NCBI GenBank assembly: GCA_012840465.1
Contig: DULJ01000056.1
Coordinates: forward strand, 62,001-126,000
DNA from: Caryophanales bacterium
GTDB lineage: Bacteria; Bacillota; Bacilli; Bacillales; Bacillaceae_J
Length of the DNA: 64,000 nt
Direction of reading: 5' to 3'
Part shown: positions 40,628 through 49,577 of the stretch, piece after piece
How positions within the stretch are numbered: position 1 is the stretch's first letter
How the letters are laid out: each line of letters starts with the position of its first letter
Notes under the pieces: generated by a model
What the model saw: only the letters and a program-made list of their open reading frames with translations
What the model was told of the DNA's origin: nothing
Databases searched by the model: none
Position numbers and translations under genes: made by a program

Positions 40628-40656
40628 TGAAACTTCCTTCGTCGTTTATCCGTATA
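40628..40656 (+). promoter_or_regulatory. SigW-type promoter of ysdB
   Basis: TGAAAC (40628-40633), 17-base spacer, CGTATA (40651-40656) fits the extracytoplasmic SigW pattern TGAAAC/CGTA. ysdB belongs to the SigW regulon in B. subtilis. The transcript would include the hairpin repeat at 40707-40771. Confidence 0.65.
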
Positions 40657-40706
40657 CTATAATTATAATGACAAAGCTTTTTTGTACTATAAAAAAGTAT
40701 AAAATT

Positions 40707-40771
40707 TTATGGATTATAGTATAAGAAAAGACATCGTAATTTGCCATTGTGGGCAAATTACGTGTCTTTCT
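40707..40771. repeat. 65-bp hairpin repeat, copy 2
   Basis: Inverted copy of 30188-30253, in the 5' region of ysdB. The stem GTAATTTGCC / GGCAAATTAC is perfect here, and the flanks TTATGGATTATAGTATAAGA are identical in the other copy. Confidence 0.85.
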
Positions 40772-40788
40772 AAAATGGAGGGGTATTT

Positions 40789-41181
40789 ATGTTTGGCGTC
40801 ATCCTATTTAGACTACTCATTCTTGCATTAATGATATTCCTTATTATTAAAACGATTAAATATATTGCCAACCCCAAGCGGAAATTAGAATTGGCCCACG
40901 AACAAAAGCAGTTTTATTTTTGGGACATCCATGAGAATGTTAGAAAAAACTTTCTGCTTACATATAAAGGTGTTCTGTTTGAAGGGGAAAAATATTTAGG
41001 TACGACAGATAACGCCTTTGACGTCGTCTCTGTGTTTATTTGGGCTAAGAACCCTGATAAATTGCAAGGATTAGAGCGCGAGGATTTTTTGAAAATACAG
41101 GAAGAGGTTAAAAAGCATTATCCAAATGCCCGCATCGACTGGAAAAATCCAATTCGCAACTTTTTAAATAAGACTGACTGA
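40789..41181 (+). CDS. ysdB: SigW-pathway protein YsdB
   Basis: 130 residues. One N-terminal transmembrane segment (FRLLILALMIFLIIKTIKYI, about 6-26), then a cytoplasmic domain with FYFWDIHENVRKNFLLTYKG and GTTDNAFDVVSVFIW. B. subtilis YsdB acts in the pathway that activates SigW; the mechanism is not settled. AATGGAGGGG ribosome site. Divergent from dut, convergent with ysdA. Confidence 0.87.
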   Translation: MFGVILFRLLILALMIFLIIKTIKYIANPKRKLELAHEQKQFYFWDIHENVRKNFLLTYKGVLFEGEKYLGTTDNAFDVVSVFIWAKNPDKLQGLEREDFLKIQEEVKKHYPNARIDWKNPIRNFLNKTD

Positions 41182-41202
41182 ATGAATGGGGCTTATAGCC
41201 CC

Positions 41203-41472
41203 TTATTTTAGTAAATAAACTGCGTACCCATAACATAATAAATTAATTAAAATAACAACCGGCATACCAATTATAAATGTTTTGTGCTTTGTTTTATGAT
41301 GATACGTCTTCATTCCCATGTAAAGGCCAATTCCACCACCAAGGATGCCAATCGTCCAAAACCTGATTTCCGGCACTCTCCATTGTCCTTTTTGCGCGCG
41401 TTTCTTATCAATCCCCATTAACGTAAACCCAACCATGCTAATTATGATGAAATATCCTATTACTATACTCAT
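41203..41472 (-). CDS. ysdA: DUF1294 membrane protein YsdA
   Basis: 89 residues, three hydrophobic segments (about 4-20, 42-55, 68-86). The family motif GIDKKRAQKGQWRVPEIRFW and GGGIGLYMGMKTYHHKT-K is complete; family members are small inner-membrane proteins of unknown role. Located between ysdB and rplT as in B. subtilis. Confidence 0.88.
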   Translation of the reverse strand: MSIVIGYFIIISMVGFTLMGIDKKRAQKGQWRVPEIRFWTIGILGGGIGLYMGMKTYHHKTKHKTFIIGMPVVILINLLCYGYAVYLLK

Positions 41473-41494
41473 AGTTCCTCTTCTCCTATTAGAT

Positions 41495-41536
41495 AAAAAA
41501 AGGTCATTCCAGCGAAAGCGGAATGACCTTTTTACC
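41495..41536 (-). terminator. Terminator of the infC-rpmI-rplT operon
   Basis: AAAAAGGTCATTCCGC / GCGAAAGCGGAATGACC-type stem with T-run on the minus strand, between rplT and ysdA. Confidence 0.88.
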
Positions 41537-41543
41537 TTGACTA

Positions 41544-41897
41544 TTATAGGCTTGCTTTAGCTTTTAATGCTAATTCTGTAAATGCTTTTTCGTCACTTAC
41601 AGCAAGCTCAGCTAACATTTTGCGGTTGATTTCGATGCCAGCAACCTTTAAGCCGTGCATCATGCGGCTGTATGAAAGACCATTCAAACGTGCAGCTGCA
41701 TTGATACGTGTAATCCAAAGCTTACGGAAGTCGCGTTTCTTTTGGCGACGGTCACGATAAGCATACATTAAAGACTTCATTACTTGTTGTTTCGCAACTT
41801 TAAATAATGTATGTTTTGAACCGTAATAACCTTTTGCTAATTTTAATACGCGTTTACGACGACGACGCGTTACAGTACCACCTTTAACTCTTGGCAT
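41544..41897 (-). CDS. rplT: 50S ribosomal protein L20
   Basis: 117 residues, highly basic N-terminal extension ([20 protein letters not shown]) and globular C-terminal domain ([20 protein letters not shown]). Binds 23S rRNA early in large-subunit assembly. In Bacillus it also binds its own operon leader to repress infC-rpmI-rplT; the matching leader is present at 42745-42955. Last gene of the operon. Confidence 0.98.
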   Translation of the reverse strand: MPRVKGGTVTRRRRKRVLKLAKGYYGSKHTLFKVAKQQVMKSLMYAYRDRRQKKRDFRKLWITRINAAARLNGLSYSRMMHGLKVAGIEINRKMLAELAVSDEKAFTELALKAKASL

Positions 41898-41970
41898 GTG
41901 ATTCCCTCCTAAGATCTATGTTCGAAATAATATCTGCTATTTTTTACGTGATTATTTGAATAAATGTCTC

Positions 41971-42168
41971 TTATAAGTTAGAGATCATTTGCTTGATGCG
42001 CTTATAGTCACCAGCACTTACTAAAGCACCTTTACGAAGCTTACGCTTTGCTTTTTGCTCTTTATTTGCAAATAAGTGGCTAGTATATGCGTGTGAACGC
42101 TTCACTTTGCCGCTTCCAGTTTTTTTGAAACGCTTTGCTGAACCTCTATGAGTTTTCATTTTTGGCAT
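41971..42168 (-). CDS. rpmI: 50S ribosomal protein L35
   Basis: 65 residues, very basic ([20 protein letters not shown]), with normal length and sequence. It lies between infC and rplT with short gaps and an AAGGAGG ribosome site. Confidence 0.98.
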   Translation of the reverse strand: MPKMKTHRGSAKRFKKTGSGKVKRSHAYTSHLFANKEQKAKRKLRKGALVSAGDYKRIKQMISNL

Positions 42169-42222
42169 GGGATTTCCTCCTTAGAATCATTGTTGTATTG
42201 AGTAATGCATCCATTACTATGA

Positions 42223-42744
42223 TTACTTACTCTCTGTTTTAGGCGCTAATACGATAAACATACTGCGACCTTCCATTTTCGGCCTTTGTTCAACAACCGC
42301 AATCTCAGCACATTGCTCAGCAAGACGATCGAGAACTCTTTGACCGATTTCTTTATGTGTAATTGCACGACCTTTGAAACGAATACTGGCTTTGACTTTA
42401 TCGCCTTTTTCCAGGAACTTTATTGCATTGCGAAGCTTCGTATTGAAATCATGTTCTTCAATAGTAGGACTTAAGCGTACTTCCTTAATACTGATAACCT
42501 TTTGATTTTTACGTGTTTCTTTATCTTTTTTCTGCTGCTCATAACGGAATTTTCCATAATCCATTATGCGGCAAACAGGTGGTTTTGCATTAGGTGCAAC
42601 CATCACTAAATCTAAATTAGCGGTTTGCGCCATTTCTAAAGCTTCGTTTCTCGACTTAATACCGATTTGATCGCCATTAGCACCAACGAGACGAACTTCA
42701 CGTGCGCGAATTTCCTCGTTAATAAATAGGTCTTTACTAATAAT
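42223..42744 (-). CDS. infC: Translation initiation factor IF-3 (AUU start)
   Basis: 173 residues; N-domain ([19 protein letters not shown]) and C-domain ([35 protein letters not shown]) joined by a lysine-rich linker. Start is ATT at 42742-42744, six bases after TGGAGG. A second ATT follows at once, giving the mature start ISKD as in Geobacillus. The rare AUU codon is the classic autoregulation device of infC, since IF-3 rejects non-AUG starts. An in-frame ATG 12 codons upstream includes the ribosome site and is rejected. Confidence 0.93.
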   Translation of the reverse strand: MISKDLFINEEIRAREVRLVGANGDQIGIKSRNEALEMAQTANLDLVMVAPNAKPPVCRIMDYGKFRYEQQKKDKETRKNQKVISIKEVRLSPTIEEHDFNTKLRNAIKFLEKGDKVKASIRFKGRAITHKEIGQRVLDRLAEQCAEIAVVEQRPKMEGRSMFIVLAPKTESK

Positions 42745-42955
42745 TAGCCACCTCCAGGGTTTTTTTACTGAATTTTTCATTTGGAAGACGTTTTATTCAC
42801 ACAAAAAAAACGTCGGCATACATACTACACCCACGTTTCACGATCTTCATTATTTGAGATTACGTATAACCTGTCAACAACGTCTGAAGTAGCGTCAATC
42901 AGGTGAGAAGCGGGTGCCTCTACTTTTTCCACAAAGAAATATTCAATTGGACCTT
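42745..42955 (-). promoter_or_regulatory. L20-type leader of infC-rpmI-rplT
   Basis: Long leader with GAGGCACCCGCTTCTCACCTGATTG, a conserved segment of Bacillus L20 leaders, followed by TTCAGACGTTG that can pair with the later AACGTCT. A terminator-like ACGTGGGTG...GCCGACG stem and eight Ts are at about 42803-42835. L20 binding is known to promote termination in B. subtilis. Split here: 42823-42810 holds the T-run. Confidence 0.8.
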
Positions 42956-42958
42956 TTA

Positions 42959-42987
42959 ACGTTAACATATTAATCCATCTATGTCAA
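42959..42987 (-). promoter_or_regulatory. Proximal promoter of the infC operon
   Basis: Minus-strand -35 TTGACA (42982-42987), 17-base spacer, -10 TAACGT (42959-42964). The transcript starts just before the L20 leader. Confidence 0.75.
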
Positions 42988-43019
42988 CACATAAAACTAA
43001 TTTATTAGCAATGCCCTTT

Positions 43020-43048
43020 ATATTACATGATGATTAGGAAAGTTGCAA
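43020..43048 (-). promoter_or_regulatory. Distal promoter of the infC operon
   Basis: Minus-strand -35 TTGCAA (43043-43048), 17-base spacer, -10 TAATAT (43020-43025). Tandem with the proximal promoter 61 bases downstream. Confidence 0.65.
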
Positions 43049-43074
43049 GCACTTTATTTTGGTAAAAGGTAGGA

Positions 43075-43110
43075 GTTGGAGACTGACCATAAAGTCAGCC
43101 CCATTCCAAC
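43075..43110. terminator. Hairpin after thrS
   Basis: Arms GTTGGAGACTGACC and GG-CTGAC-...TTCCAAC form a long stem. T-run is strong on the plus strand (GTTTTTTTATT) and weak on the minus strand. Confidence 0.6.
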
Positions 43111-43116
43111 GTTTTT

Positions 43117-45066
43117 TTATTCTGCTTTCCCTTTTCGCTGTACTTCAGCCTTAAGTGTTTCAACAAATTGATCAAAAGGAATCGTTTCAGAGTTGTTTTG
43201 GCCATATTTACGAACATTTACACTTTGATCTTTAATTTCATTATCGCCGACTACAAGCATGTAAGGAATCTTTTGCATTTGTGCTTCACGGATTTTATAG
43301 CCGATCTTTTCGTCACGTTCATCGATTTCAACACGGATGCCTTCTAATTGTAATTTTTCCTGAACTTGCTTTGCATAATCAAGATGTACATCGCTTGATA
43401 CTGGAATTACTTTTGCTTGAACTGGTGCTAACCATGTTGGGAAAGCCCCTTTATACTCTTCAATCAGGAAAGCCACAAAGCGTTCCATTGTTGATACAAC
43501 TCCACGGTGGATGACAACCGGACGATGTTGTTTGCCATCTTCTCCTACATATGTTAAATCAAAACGCTCCGGCAACAAGAAGTCTAATTGAACTGTAGAT
43601 AATGTTTCATCTTTTCCTAAAGCTGTTTTGACTTGAACATCAAGCTTCGGACCGTAGAAGGCTGCTTCTCCTTCCGCTTCATAATAATCAAGGCCTAGAT
43701 CATCCATTGCGTCCTTTAACATGGATTGCGCTTTTTCCCACATCGCATCATCATCAAAATACTTTTCAGTATCTTGAGGGTCGCGATAGGATAAACGGAA
43801 TATATAATCTTTAAAGTCGAAATCTTTATATACCGCTAAAATTAAGTTAACAACACGTTTAAATTCATCTTTAATCTGGTCCGGACGGACAAAAATATGA
43901 GCATCGTTCAAAGTCATTCCACGAACGCGCTGCAACCCAGATAGAGCTCCCGACATTTCAAATCGATGCATCATGCCAAGCTCTGCAATCCGAATCGGCA
44001 GTTCACGATAGCTGTGCATGCTATTTTTATAAACCATCATATGATGAGGACAGTTCATTGGACGAAGAACTAATGATTCATTGCTATCCAATTCCATCGG
44101 CGGATACATATTCTCTTGATAATGATCCCAGTGGCCTGAAGTTTTATAAAGTTCTACATTTGCAAGAACGGGTGTATAAACATGGCTGTATCCCAGTCTT
44201 TCCTCTAAATCTACGATATATCTTTCAATTTGGCGACGAATGGTCGCACCCTTTGGAAGCCATAGTGGAAGACCCTGCCCAACCAATTGCGATACTGCAA
44301 ATAAATTCAATTCTTTACCAAGTTTACGGTGGTCACGTTCTTTAGCCTCTTCAAGTAATCTTAAATGCTCATCCAATTGTGCTTTCTTAGGAAAAGCAGT
44401 TCCGTAAATACGTTGCAGCATTTTATTATTACTGTCCCCGCGCCAATAAGCACCAGCAATGTTCATCAATTTAAATACTTTAAGTTTGCCAGTTGAAGGC
44501 ACATGAACACCGCGGCAAAGATCAAAAAATTCGCCTTGTGAGTAGATTGTAAGCTTTTCACCTTCAGGAATTGCACCAACTAGCTCTACCTTTAACGGAT
44601 CGCCAATTTCCTCATACATTTTGATTGCTTCTGTGCGTGTTACCTCTCGGCGTTCAACCGGTAAGTTACTATCAATAATTCGTTGCATTTCTTTTTCGAT
44701 TTTTGGCAGGTCTTCTAGTGTGAGTGGTTGCTCCATATCAATATCATAGTAAAAACCACTTTCAATAACAGGTCCAACGCCTAATTTTACATCACCATAT
44801 AAACGCTTAATCGCTTGTGCCATTAAATGCGCGGTACTATGGCGTAAAACTTCAAGTCCATCTGGTGAATCGTATGTGATGATTTCGATTGCTCCGTCCT
44901 CTGTGATTGGAGTACGTAAATCAATTGCTTTTCCATTTAATTTTCCTGCTAAAGCATTTTTCTTTAATCCTGAACTAATAGAAGCGGCGATTTCTTCTGT
45001 CGTTGTTCCTTTTGGAAACTCCTTCACAGCACCATCAGGAAAAGAAACTTTAATTACTTCTGACAT
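43117..45066 (-). CDS. thrS: Threonyl-tRNA synthetase
   Basis: 649 residues. N-terminal TGS domain (about 1-63), second additional/editing domain (about 70-230) with [12 protein letters not shown] and HVPSTGK, class II catalytic core (about 240-540) with zinc ligands in [12 protein letters not shown], and C-terminal anticodon-binding domain ([16 protein letters not shown] onward). Controlled by the Thr T-box upstream. GGAGTG ribosome site. Confidence 0.98.
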   Translation of the reverse strand: MSEVIKVSFPDGAVKEFPKGTTTEEIAASISSGLKKNALAGKLNGKAIDLRTPITEDGAIEIITYDSPDGLEVLRHSTAHLMAQAIKRLYGDVKLGVGPVIESGFYYDIDMEQPLTLEDLPKIEKEMQRIIDSNLPVERREVTRTEAIKMYEEIGDPLKVELVGAIPEGEKLTIYSQGEFFDLCRGVHVPSTGKLKVFKLMNIAGAYWRGDSNNKMLQRIYGTAFPKKAQLDEHLRLLEEAKERDHRKLGKELNLFAVSQLVGQGLPLWLPKGATIRRQIERYIVDLEERLGYSHVYTPVLANVELYKTSGHWDHYQENMYPPMELDSNESLVLRPMNCPHHMMVYKNSMHSYRELPIRIAELGMMHRFEMSGALSGLQRVRGMTLNDAHIFVRPDQIKDEFKRVVNLILAVYKDFDFKDYIFRLSYRDPQDTEKYFDDDAMWEKAQSMLKDAMDDLGLDYYEAEGEAAFYGPKLDVQVKTALGKDETLSTVQLDFLLPERFDLTYVGEDGKQHRPVVIHRGVVSTMERFVAFLIEEYKGAFPTWLAPVQAKVIPVSSDVHLDYAKQVQEKLQLEGIRVEIDERDEKIGYKIREAQMQKIPYMLVVGDNEIKDQSVNVRKYGQNNSETIPFDQFVETLKAEVQRKGKAE

Positions 45067-45094
45067 TTTGTTACACTCCTTTTTTCGATAGAAA

Positions 45095-45445
45095 ATAAAA
45101 AAACACCCATCCCTAAAACAAGGGACGAGTGTTGGTCTCGTGGTTCCACCCTTCTTTCCACAGTCGGAAGCTTATAAGCGGCGCATCTCGTTGTCAGTTC
45201 GCTTTTCCGGTACTCACGTGGGGAAAGCCTACGCTCCGTTCCTCAAAGCTTCACTTCCTAGATCTGCTTGCTTCTAATCTTCCTCCAGTTTGCAAAGATA
45301 AACTGTGGCTTGAAGTCGGATAACGGTCGTTGCCGTCAACGGTTCTTTCCCGTTGAAGTTTAAAGGTGGTAAGCTACCTTTCGTGTATAGAAAGCTTGCA
45401 GCCATGGCTTTCCTCTCTGATATACCGTAAAAATACCTCATGTCC
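45095..45445 (-). promoter_or_regulatory. T-box riboswitch leader of thrS, Thr specifier ACC
   Basis: Minus-strand T-box AAGGGTGGAACCACGAG (45137-45153), specifier-loop GCTTACCACC with ACC at 45368-45370, stem I around GAGAGGAAAGCCATGG, and a terminator hairpin ACACTCGTCCCT...AGGGATGGGTGT followed by seven Ts (45095-45133). Confidence 0.93.
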
Positions 45446-45484
45446 TCATCGTAACTGATTATAGTTTAAAATTGCTATGTACGT

Positions 45485-45514
45485 ATTATATCCACATTCA
45501 CCGAATAAAATCAA
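45485..45514 (-). promoter_or_regulatory. SigA-type promoter of thrS
   Basis: Minus-strand -35 TTGATT (45509-45514), 18-base spacer, -10 TATAAT (45485-45490). Confidence 0.7.
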
Positions 45515-45521
45515 GTTACTT

Positions 45522-46391
45522 TTAATTGAACATCTTTCCATCTACCTGTTTGAAAGATTGTAAAGGCTGAAGTACAACACGTTCCAAAAAAATGTTTTGA
45601 ATCGTTTGAATCAGTCCATCATCAATGAAATCTGTATATAAATAAATCGTTTTTGGGGCAATCGATATCAACGGGGCAATCACTAAAGAATCCATATCAA
45701 TATCTTCAATTTTTATCAGTTGTTCATCAATTAAATATTTTAATTGTTCATTACTAATTTCATTTAAATTTCTATCAAAAAAGAAAAATTCCTCGTCATA
45801 AACTAAGTGAATTGTCTCTATTAAGGCTTCTTTCGTATATACATACCTGCGCAGGTTTTCAACAAAATTTTGATATTCCTGCTCCAACTTATATTCATCA
45901 ATAGCTGCTTCAATATATTGAACTAGACGAAATCGATACTCCTTTAAGCGAAATTGTAAAAAGGATTCAAATGAAAATGAAACACTAGCGGTTAAAAAAT
46001 CCTGTAATGCATTCTCGATCATTTTTTCCCTAGGTAGATGTTCATTCATTTCAGAGATCATCGGAACTTCATGTTTTTCACCGTCAATGATTGATCTTGC
46101 TATAGACATAATTTGGCGCTGTTCCTCCTCATCGGAAAAATAAAACATATTTCGGATCATTTCCTTCATCCAGCGCACTTCAACTATTTTTATGATGTAT
46201 TTTACTAACACCGGTATAATGACAGTAGAAATAACATTTTCAAATGTTTCTTTAAAATTTATTTTCACGAGCACCCGAGGCTCATAAATTATATTTGAAT
46301 GAACATGCTTGGTATTAGGATGGTTATGTTCTTTTATTAGTTGAAAAAGTAAAACGGCGTCCTTCTTTTCACGAAATTGTATTGTAATCAT
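45522..46391 (-). CDS. ytxC: Putative sporulation protein YtxC
   Basis: 289 residues, YtxC-like family of spore formers, function unknown. Mixed alpha/beta, acidic, no signal peptide or membrane helix. Recognisable blocks are DEEEQRQIMSIA, FLTASVSFSFESFLQFRLKEYR and LIETIHLVYDEEFFFFD. AAGGGGGA ribosome site before the ATG. Follows the helicase-loader gene as ytxC follows dnaI in B. subtilis. Confidence 0.88.
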   Translation of the reverse strand: MITIQFREKKDAVLLFQLIKEHNHPNTKHVHSNIIYEPRVLVKINFKETFENVISTVIIPVLVKYIIKIVEVRWMKEMIRNMFYFSDEEEQRQIMSIARSIIDGEKHEVPMISEMNEHLPREKMIENALQDFLTASVSFSFESFLQFRLKEYRFRLVQYIEAAIDEYKLEQEYQNFVENLRRYVYTKEALIETIHLVYDEEFFFFDRNLNEISNEQLKYLIDEQLIKIEDIDMDSLVIAPLISIAPKTIYLYTDFIDDGLIQTIQNIFLERVVLQPLQSFKQVDGKMFN

Positions 46392-46486
46392 TTTTATTGG
46401 GTCCCCCTTTTGCTGTTTTCACAGCAAATACCTGTTACATGTATATGGGGACAACTTGAAAAAAATGATTACAAATATGGAGCCAC

Positions 46487-46512
46487 AAAAAAAACCTATC
46501 TTACTAGATAGG
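46487..46512 (-). terminator. Terminator of dnaB and the helicase-loader gene
   Basis: CCTATCT-AGTA-AGATAGG followed by eight Ts on the minus strand. Confidence 0.88.
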
Positions 46513-46524
46513 CAGAATAATAGA

Positions 46525-47364
46525 TTAATTCCATACTTCGATATTTACATCTTTTTTCCGATAGTCGATGCCATCGAGTTTAAGAATAAACGTATCTTTT
46601 AATATCCTTGATGTATTTCTTTTACCAAAAACCTCTGTAAATTGATCATGTTTTAAATTCGTTGTAAAAATAGTTGGTCTTCCAAGCCTAGAGTCCAATA
46701 GTTCAAAAACCTTTTGAATATCATGATTGGAGCCTGCTTCAGCACCCATATCATCAATAACCAACAAGTCAATTTCTTTCATCTTATTTAAAATATCAAC
46801 AGCTGTTAGTCCACTATCATCATATTTAGAATAGGTGTTTTTAATTAATGTTAGTAATAGCGGCAGGCTTATAAATAATCCGCTATATTCCTTTTCCATA
46901 ACTACCTTTAAGATCGAAATTGATAAATGTGATTTGCCGATCCCAGTTTCTCCAAAAATCAACAGGTTTTTCGGCTGCTGTCCATGATTTAAGTTAAAAT
47001 TGCGGGCGTACGCCATGCATAAGCTTTTAACTTTTTCTTGAAGACTTGTAGTAGGTTGGTAGCTTTCGAATGTTGCAGATTTAAGATCCTCATTCATTAA
47101 TGAGTTCCGGTCAAAATAGCGGAAAAAGCGGTCTTTCTTCAGCATTTCTACATTTTTCTCTATCTCCATTGCTAATGCTTTATCCGGACATTTACAGCCA
47201 ATTTTAAACTCCTGCAGCTGCCCTTTATCAGGTCCACCTAAAATGGGCAGCAGCTGTACTTTCACATGGTTTTGGCACCCTTCACAAAAGTATTCATTGA
47301 TTGTCCTAGGCTGTTTAAATCCATTTCCGAAAAGGTCAGCTAATACATTCCCCACTGTTTTCAA
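46525..47364 (-). CDS. dnaI: Helicase-loader ATPase in the dnaI position (DnaC/IstB-like)
   Basis: 279-residue AAA+ protein. An N-terminal zinc-like motif (YFCEGCQNHV ... GCKCPDKA) leads to Walker A FGETGIGKSHL near residue 139, Walker B LLVIDDMGAEAGS near 201, and sensor/arginine region FTTNLKHDQF...RNTSRIL. It lies two bases after dnaB and before ytxC, the exact place of dnaI, so helicase loading with DnaB is expected. B. subtilis DnaI is about 311 residues with a different N-terminal half and a GKFGVGKTF P-loop as I recall it. The protein here looks closer to phage DnaC/IstB-type loaders. TTG start at 47362-47364. Confidence 0.75.
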   Translation of the reverse strand: MKTVGNVLADLFGNGFKQPRTINEYFCEGCQNHVKVQLLPILGGPDKGQLQEFKIGCKCPDKALAMEIEKNVEMLKKDRFFRYFDRNSLMNEDLKSATFESYQPTTSLQEKVKSLCMAYARNFNLNHGQQPKNLLIFGETGIGKSHLSISILKVVMEKEYSGLFISLPLLLTLIKNTYSKYDDSGLTAVDILNKMKEIDLLVIDDMGAEAGSNHDIQKVFELLDSRLGRPTIFTTNLKHDQFTEVFGKRNTSRILKDTFILKLDGIDYRKKDVNIEVWN

Positions 47365-47366
47365 GC

Positions 47367-48791
47367 TTACTCTCCCTTTCCTTCTAATTGTTCAAACATT
47401 TTTTGCATGCTCTTTGTGATGTCTTCTTCCGTTATTTCCGCTGTTGTTGAATTTGAGTTATTTTCATTTCCATCCATACCAAGCATGAGTAAACGTCTAT
47501 TAGCCTCAGGGTCTTTACTGTTCTTAAAGGTTCCTCGGCTCACTTGGGTTTCTTTTTTCTTACTTTCCTCGGACCTTACCTTACTTTTCCGTTCCTCTTC
47601 TTTCGCTAAATCCATCGCTTCCTTAACGGTCTTCACCTGAAGTCGGGCCCAATGACCAGCGATTGTGTAAATAAAGTTTTTGTTCAGCTTCTTGTCAGAT
47701 TTAAGCATAACATAGTAAAGTAAGACGTTCACTACACCTGGATTAAGCTTTTGATTAATCATGATATTTTCAATGATTTGCAAATCGGTTGCTGTTGGTT
47801 CAACCCCTTCAGACAAAGATTTTAAAAATTCATATGGTGATTGTCTATCAAGTTGTTTGATTAAACGATCATCTTCACTTTGCGGCTCCTTGCCCATTAA
47901 TGACAAGTCTTGCAATGGCTGGGTTTTATAGACTAGTCTAGGAAGTTTCGCGCCATGATGCAGTTGATAATAATTACGTGCTTCCTCTCGAAGTAGCTTT
48001 ATATTAATTTGATTATCTTCATTCAATGTCCACATCACTATTTTCGCCATATCAATCGGATTGATGGAATATAAAAAGGCGAGCTTCGCAATGATTTCTT
48101 TAGTTTCTTCGATAAATATATCCTTTCGAATTAACGATTTTGAAATTCCGGCAAAAAATAACTCGAAATCAAATACATTTTCAGGTATAAAAATACCGGA
48201 GGAATTTACTCTTTCTACCATTTGTTCACCACTTTGCGAAAGGGCGTTCTCCATTTCATCATTCGACACGTCCAACTCCGAAGGTTTTAGGAATGAGTAT
48301 ACATCAACGAATGATCTTGTCACTTCCTTATAAGTATTTTCCTCAATTTTAACATCACTAAAGAAGTTTTTTACCTTTTGAAAGCTTGTTTTACCAAGAC
48401 GATTATACAGAAATACGATAAAAACATCATGATTGAAAAACTCTTTAGGAGATAGTGGCGGCTGTAATTCATAAATAAAGGTTCGGTTTGATTCATCTTC
48501 TTTTACATAAGTCTTTAATAAGCCAATGCCTTCTAGCTTTTTCCGTTCTTCGAAGATTTGTTGTAAATTTAATGCCGTCATCTTAATTAAATGGCTATGC
48601 GTATTTTTCGTTCCCCACAGTCTATTTACTTCTACTTCACTCCAAAGAGTCATATATAAGCTAAAACCGATCGGGCCGATTAATGGTTGATATAATAACG
48701 TAAGCGCCTTGCGGTCAAAATCTTGAAGAATACCGTTTGCTCGGACTATATACTCATCCACTGGGAGCAATTCTTTCCAATGGTATGTCAA
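47367..48791 (-). CDS. dnaB: Replication initiation and membrane attachment protein DnaB
   Basis: 474 residues, the Bacillus helicase co-loader DnaB (not the replicative helicase). N-terminal winged-helix domain (HWKELLPVDEYIVRANGIL, DFDRKALTLLYQPLIGPIG), central region, and C-terminal DnaB/DnaD domain (about 310-400, SPYEFLKSLS... and LNPGVVNVLLYYVMLKSDKKLN). Acts with DnaD and the helicase loader to load DnaC helicase at oriC and restart sites. TTG start with GGGGG upstream. Confidence 0.93.
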   Translation of the reverse strand: MTYHWKELLPVDEYIVRANGILQDFDRKALTLLYQPLIGPIGFSLYMTLWSEVEVNRLWGTKNTHSHLIKMTALNLQQIFEERKKLEGIGLLKTYVKEDESNRTFIYELQPPLSPKEFFNHDVFIVFLYNRLGKTSFQKVKNFFSDVKIEENTYKEVTRSFVDVYSFLKPSELDVSNDEMENALSQSGEQMVERVNSSGIFIPENVFDFELFFAGISKSLIRKDIFIEETKEIIAKLAFLYSINPIDMAKIVMWTLNEDNQINIKLLREEARNYYQLHHGAKLPRLVYKTQPLQDLSLMGKEPQSEDDRLIKQLDRQSPYEFLKSLSEGVEPTATDLQIIENIMINQKLNPGVVNVLLYYVMLKSDKKLNKNFIYTIAGHWARLQVKTVKEAMDLAKEEERKSKVRSEESKKKETQVSRGTFKNSKDPEANRRLLMLGMDGNENNSNSTTAEITEEDITKSMQKMFEQLEGKGE

Positions 48792-48823
48792 GTATAACGA
48801 CCCCCTTTATTCTAAAAGAGAAA

Positions 48824-48852
48824 AAGAGCTTTCTTGACGAGAAGCCCTTTTC
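48824..48852 (-). terminator. Terminator-like hairpin between nrdR and dnaB
   Basis: AAAAGGGCTTCTCG / AAGAAAGCTCTTTTTCTCTTTT on the minus strand, imperfect stem followed by T-rich sequence. Confidence 0.6.
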
Positions 48853-49306
48853 AATCTTTTTTTATTAATTCCTTTAGTTCATCAATAAACACATTAATAT
48901 CTTTAAATTGTCTATATACAGAAGCAAAGCGTACGTAGGCTACCTCGTCGACCTTTGCTAACCGATCCATTACCATTTCACCAATTGCTTCACTCCTAAA
49001 TTCCGAGATCCCTTGATTACGTAATTCCTTTTCTATTTCACTGACAATGTCCTCAAGAGTTTGCAAAGGAACAGGCCTTTTTTCGCATGCCTTAATTAAG
49101 CCTCTTAGCATCTTCTCTCTACTAAATTCCTCTCTTGTTCCGCCCTTTTTCACAACAATTAATGGGGTTTCCTCAACCTTTTCAAATGTTGTAAACCTAT
49201 ATTGGCATTTTTCACATTCTCTTCTTCTGCGAATGGATCGTCCGTCTTCTACTGGGCGTGAATCGAGAACTCTTGTCCCATTATATTGGCAATGTGGACA
49301 TCTCAT
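48851..49306 (-). CDS. nrdR: Transcriptional repressor NrdR
   Basis: Represses ribonucleotide reductase genes in response to dATP/ATP. 151 residues. N-terminal zinc ribbon [18 protein letters not shown]...CEKCQYRF with four cysteines, then an ATP-cone domain ([20 protein letters not shown], about 50-140). The ATG at 49304-49306 has GGAG upstream; an earlier in-frame ATG would put 23 extra residues before the zinc ribbon. First gene upstream of dnaB as in B. subtilis. Confidence 0.95.
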   Translation of the reverse strand: MRCPHCQYNGTRVLDSRPVEDGRSIRRRRECEKCQYRFTTFEKVEETPLIVVKKGGTREEFSREKMLRGLIKACEKRPVPLQTLEDIVSEIEKELRNQGISEFRSEAIGEMVMDRLAKVDEVAYVRFASVYRQFKDINVFIDELKELIKKD

Positions 49307-49396
49307 ATAATCAACTCCGTCAATTGGCGATAAACTTTTCTTACTTATATGATATATAAAATTTGTTATGTTCACAAGTTTTTTTATTGGTAATTA

Positions 49397-49537
49397 AGAA
49401 AGGCGGAAGCGACCGTTAAGCGACGAACAAACTGGAGCACTTCGCAATGAGATAAAGGAAACACAGCGAGGGACGAGCTGATGTTGACTTATCGTAGTGA
49501 AGAAGTGTGAAGTTTGCTAGTCGCTGGAGCTAGACAG
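49397..49537 (+). repeat. About 150-bp interspersed element, copy A4
   Basis: Plus-oriented like A2 (AAGAAAGGCGGAAGCGACCG to GCTGGAGCTAGACAGA), more diverged. It sits between gapB and nrdR, where speD lies in B. subtilis. Confidence 0.87.
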
Positions 49538-49566
49538 AAAAAGCAGATGATCGTTCGACCATCTGC
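49538..49566 (-). terminator. Terminator of gapB
   Basis: GCAGATG / CATCTGC stem and TTTTT on the minus strand, 12 bases after the gapB stop. Confidence 0.85.
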
Positions 49567-49577
49567 CTATTACATAG

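Noticed and set aside
45437-45452. Isolated GAGGACATGAGG near the thrS promoter
   Set aside because: Single occurrence without the 52-base context; likely chance.
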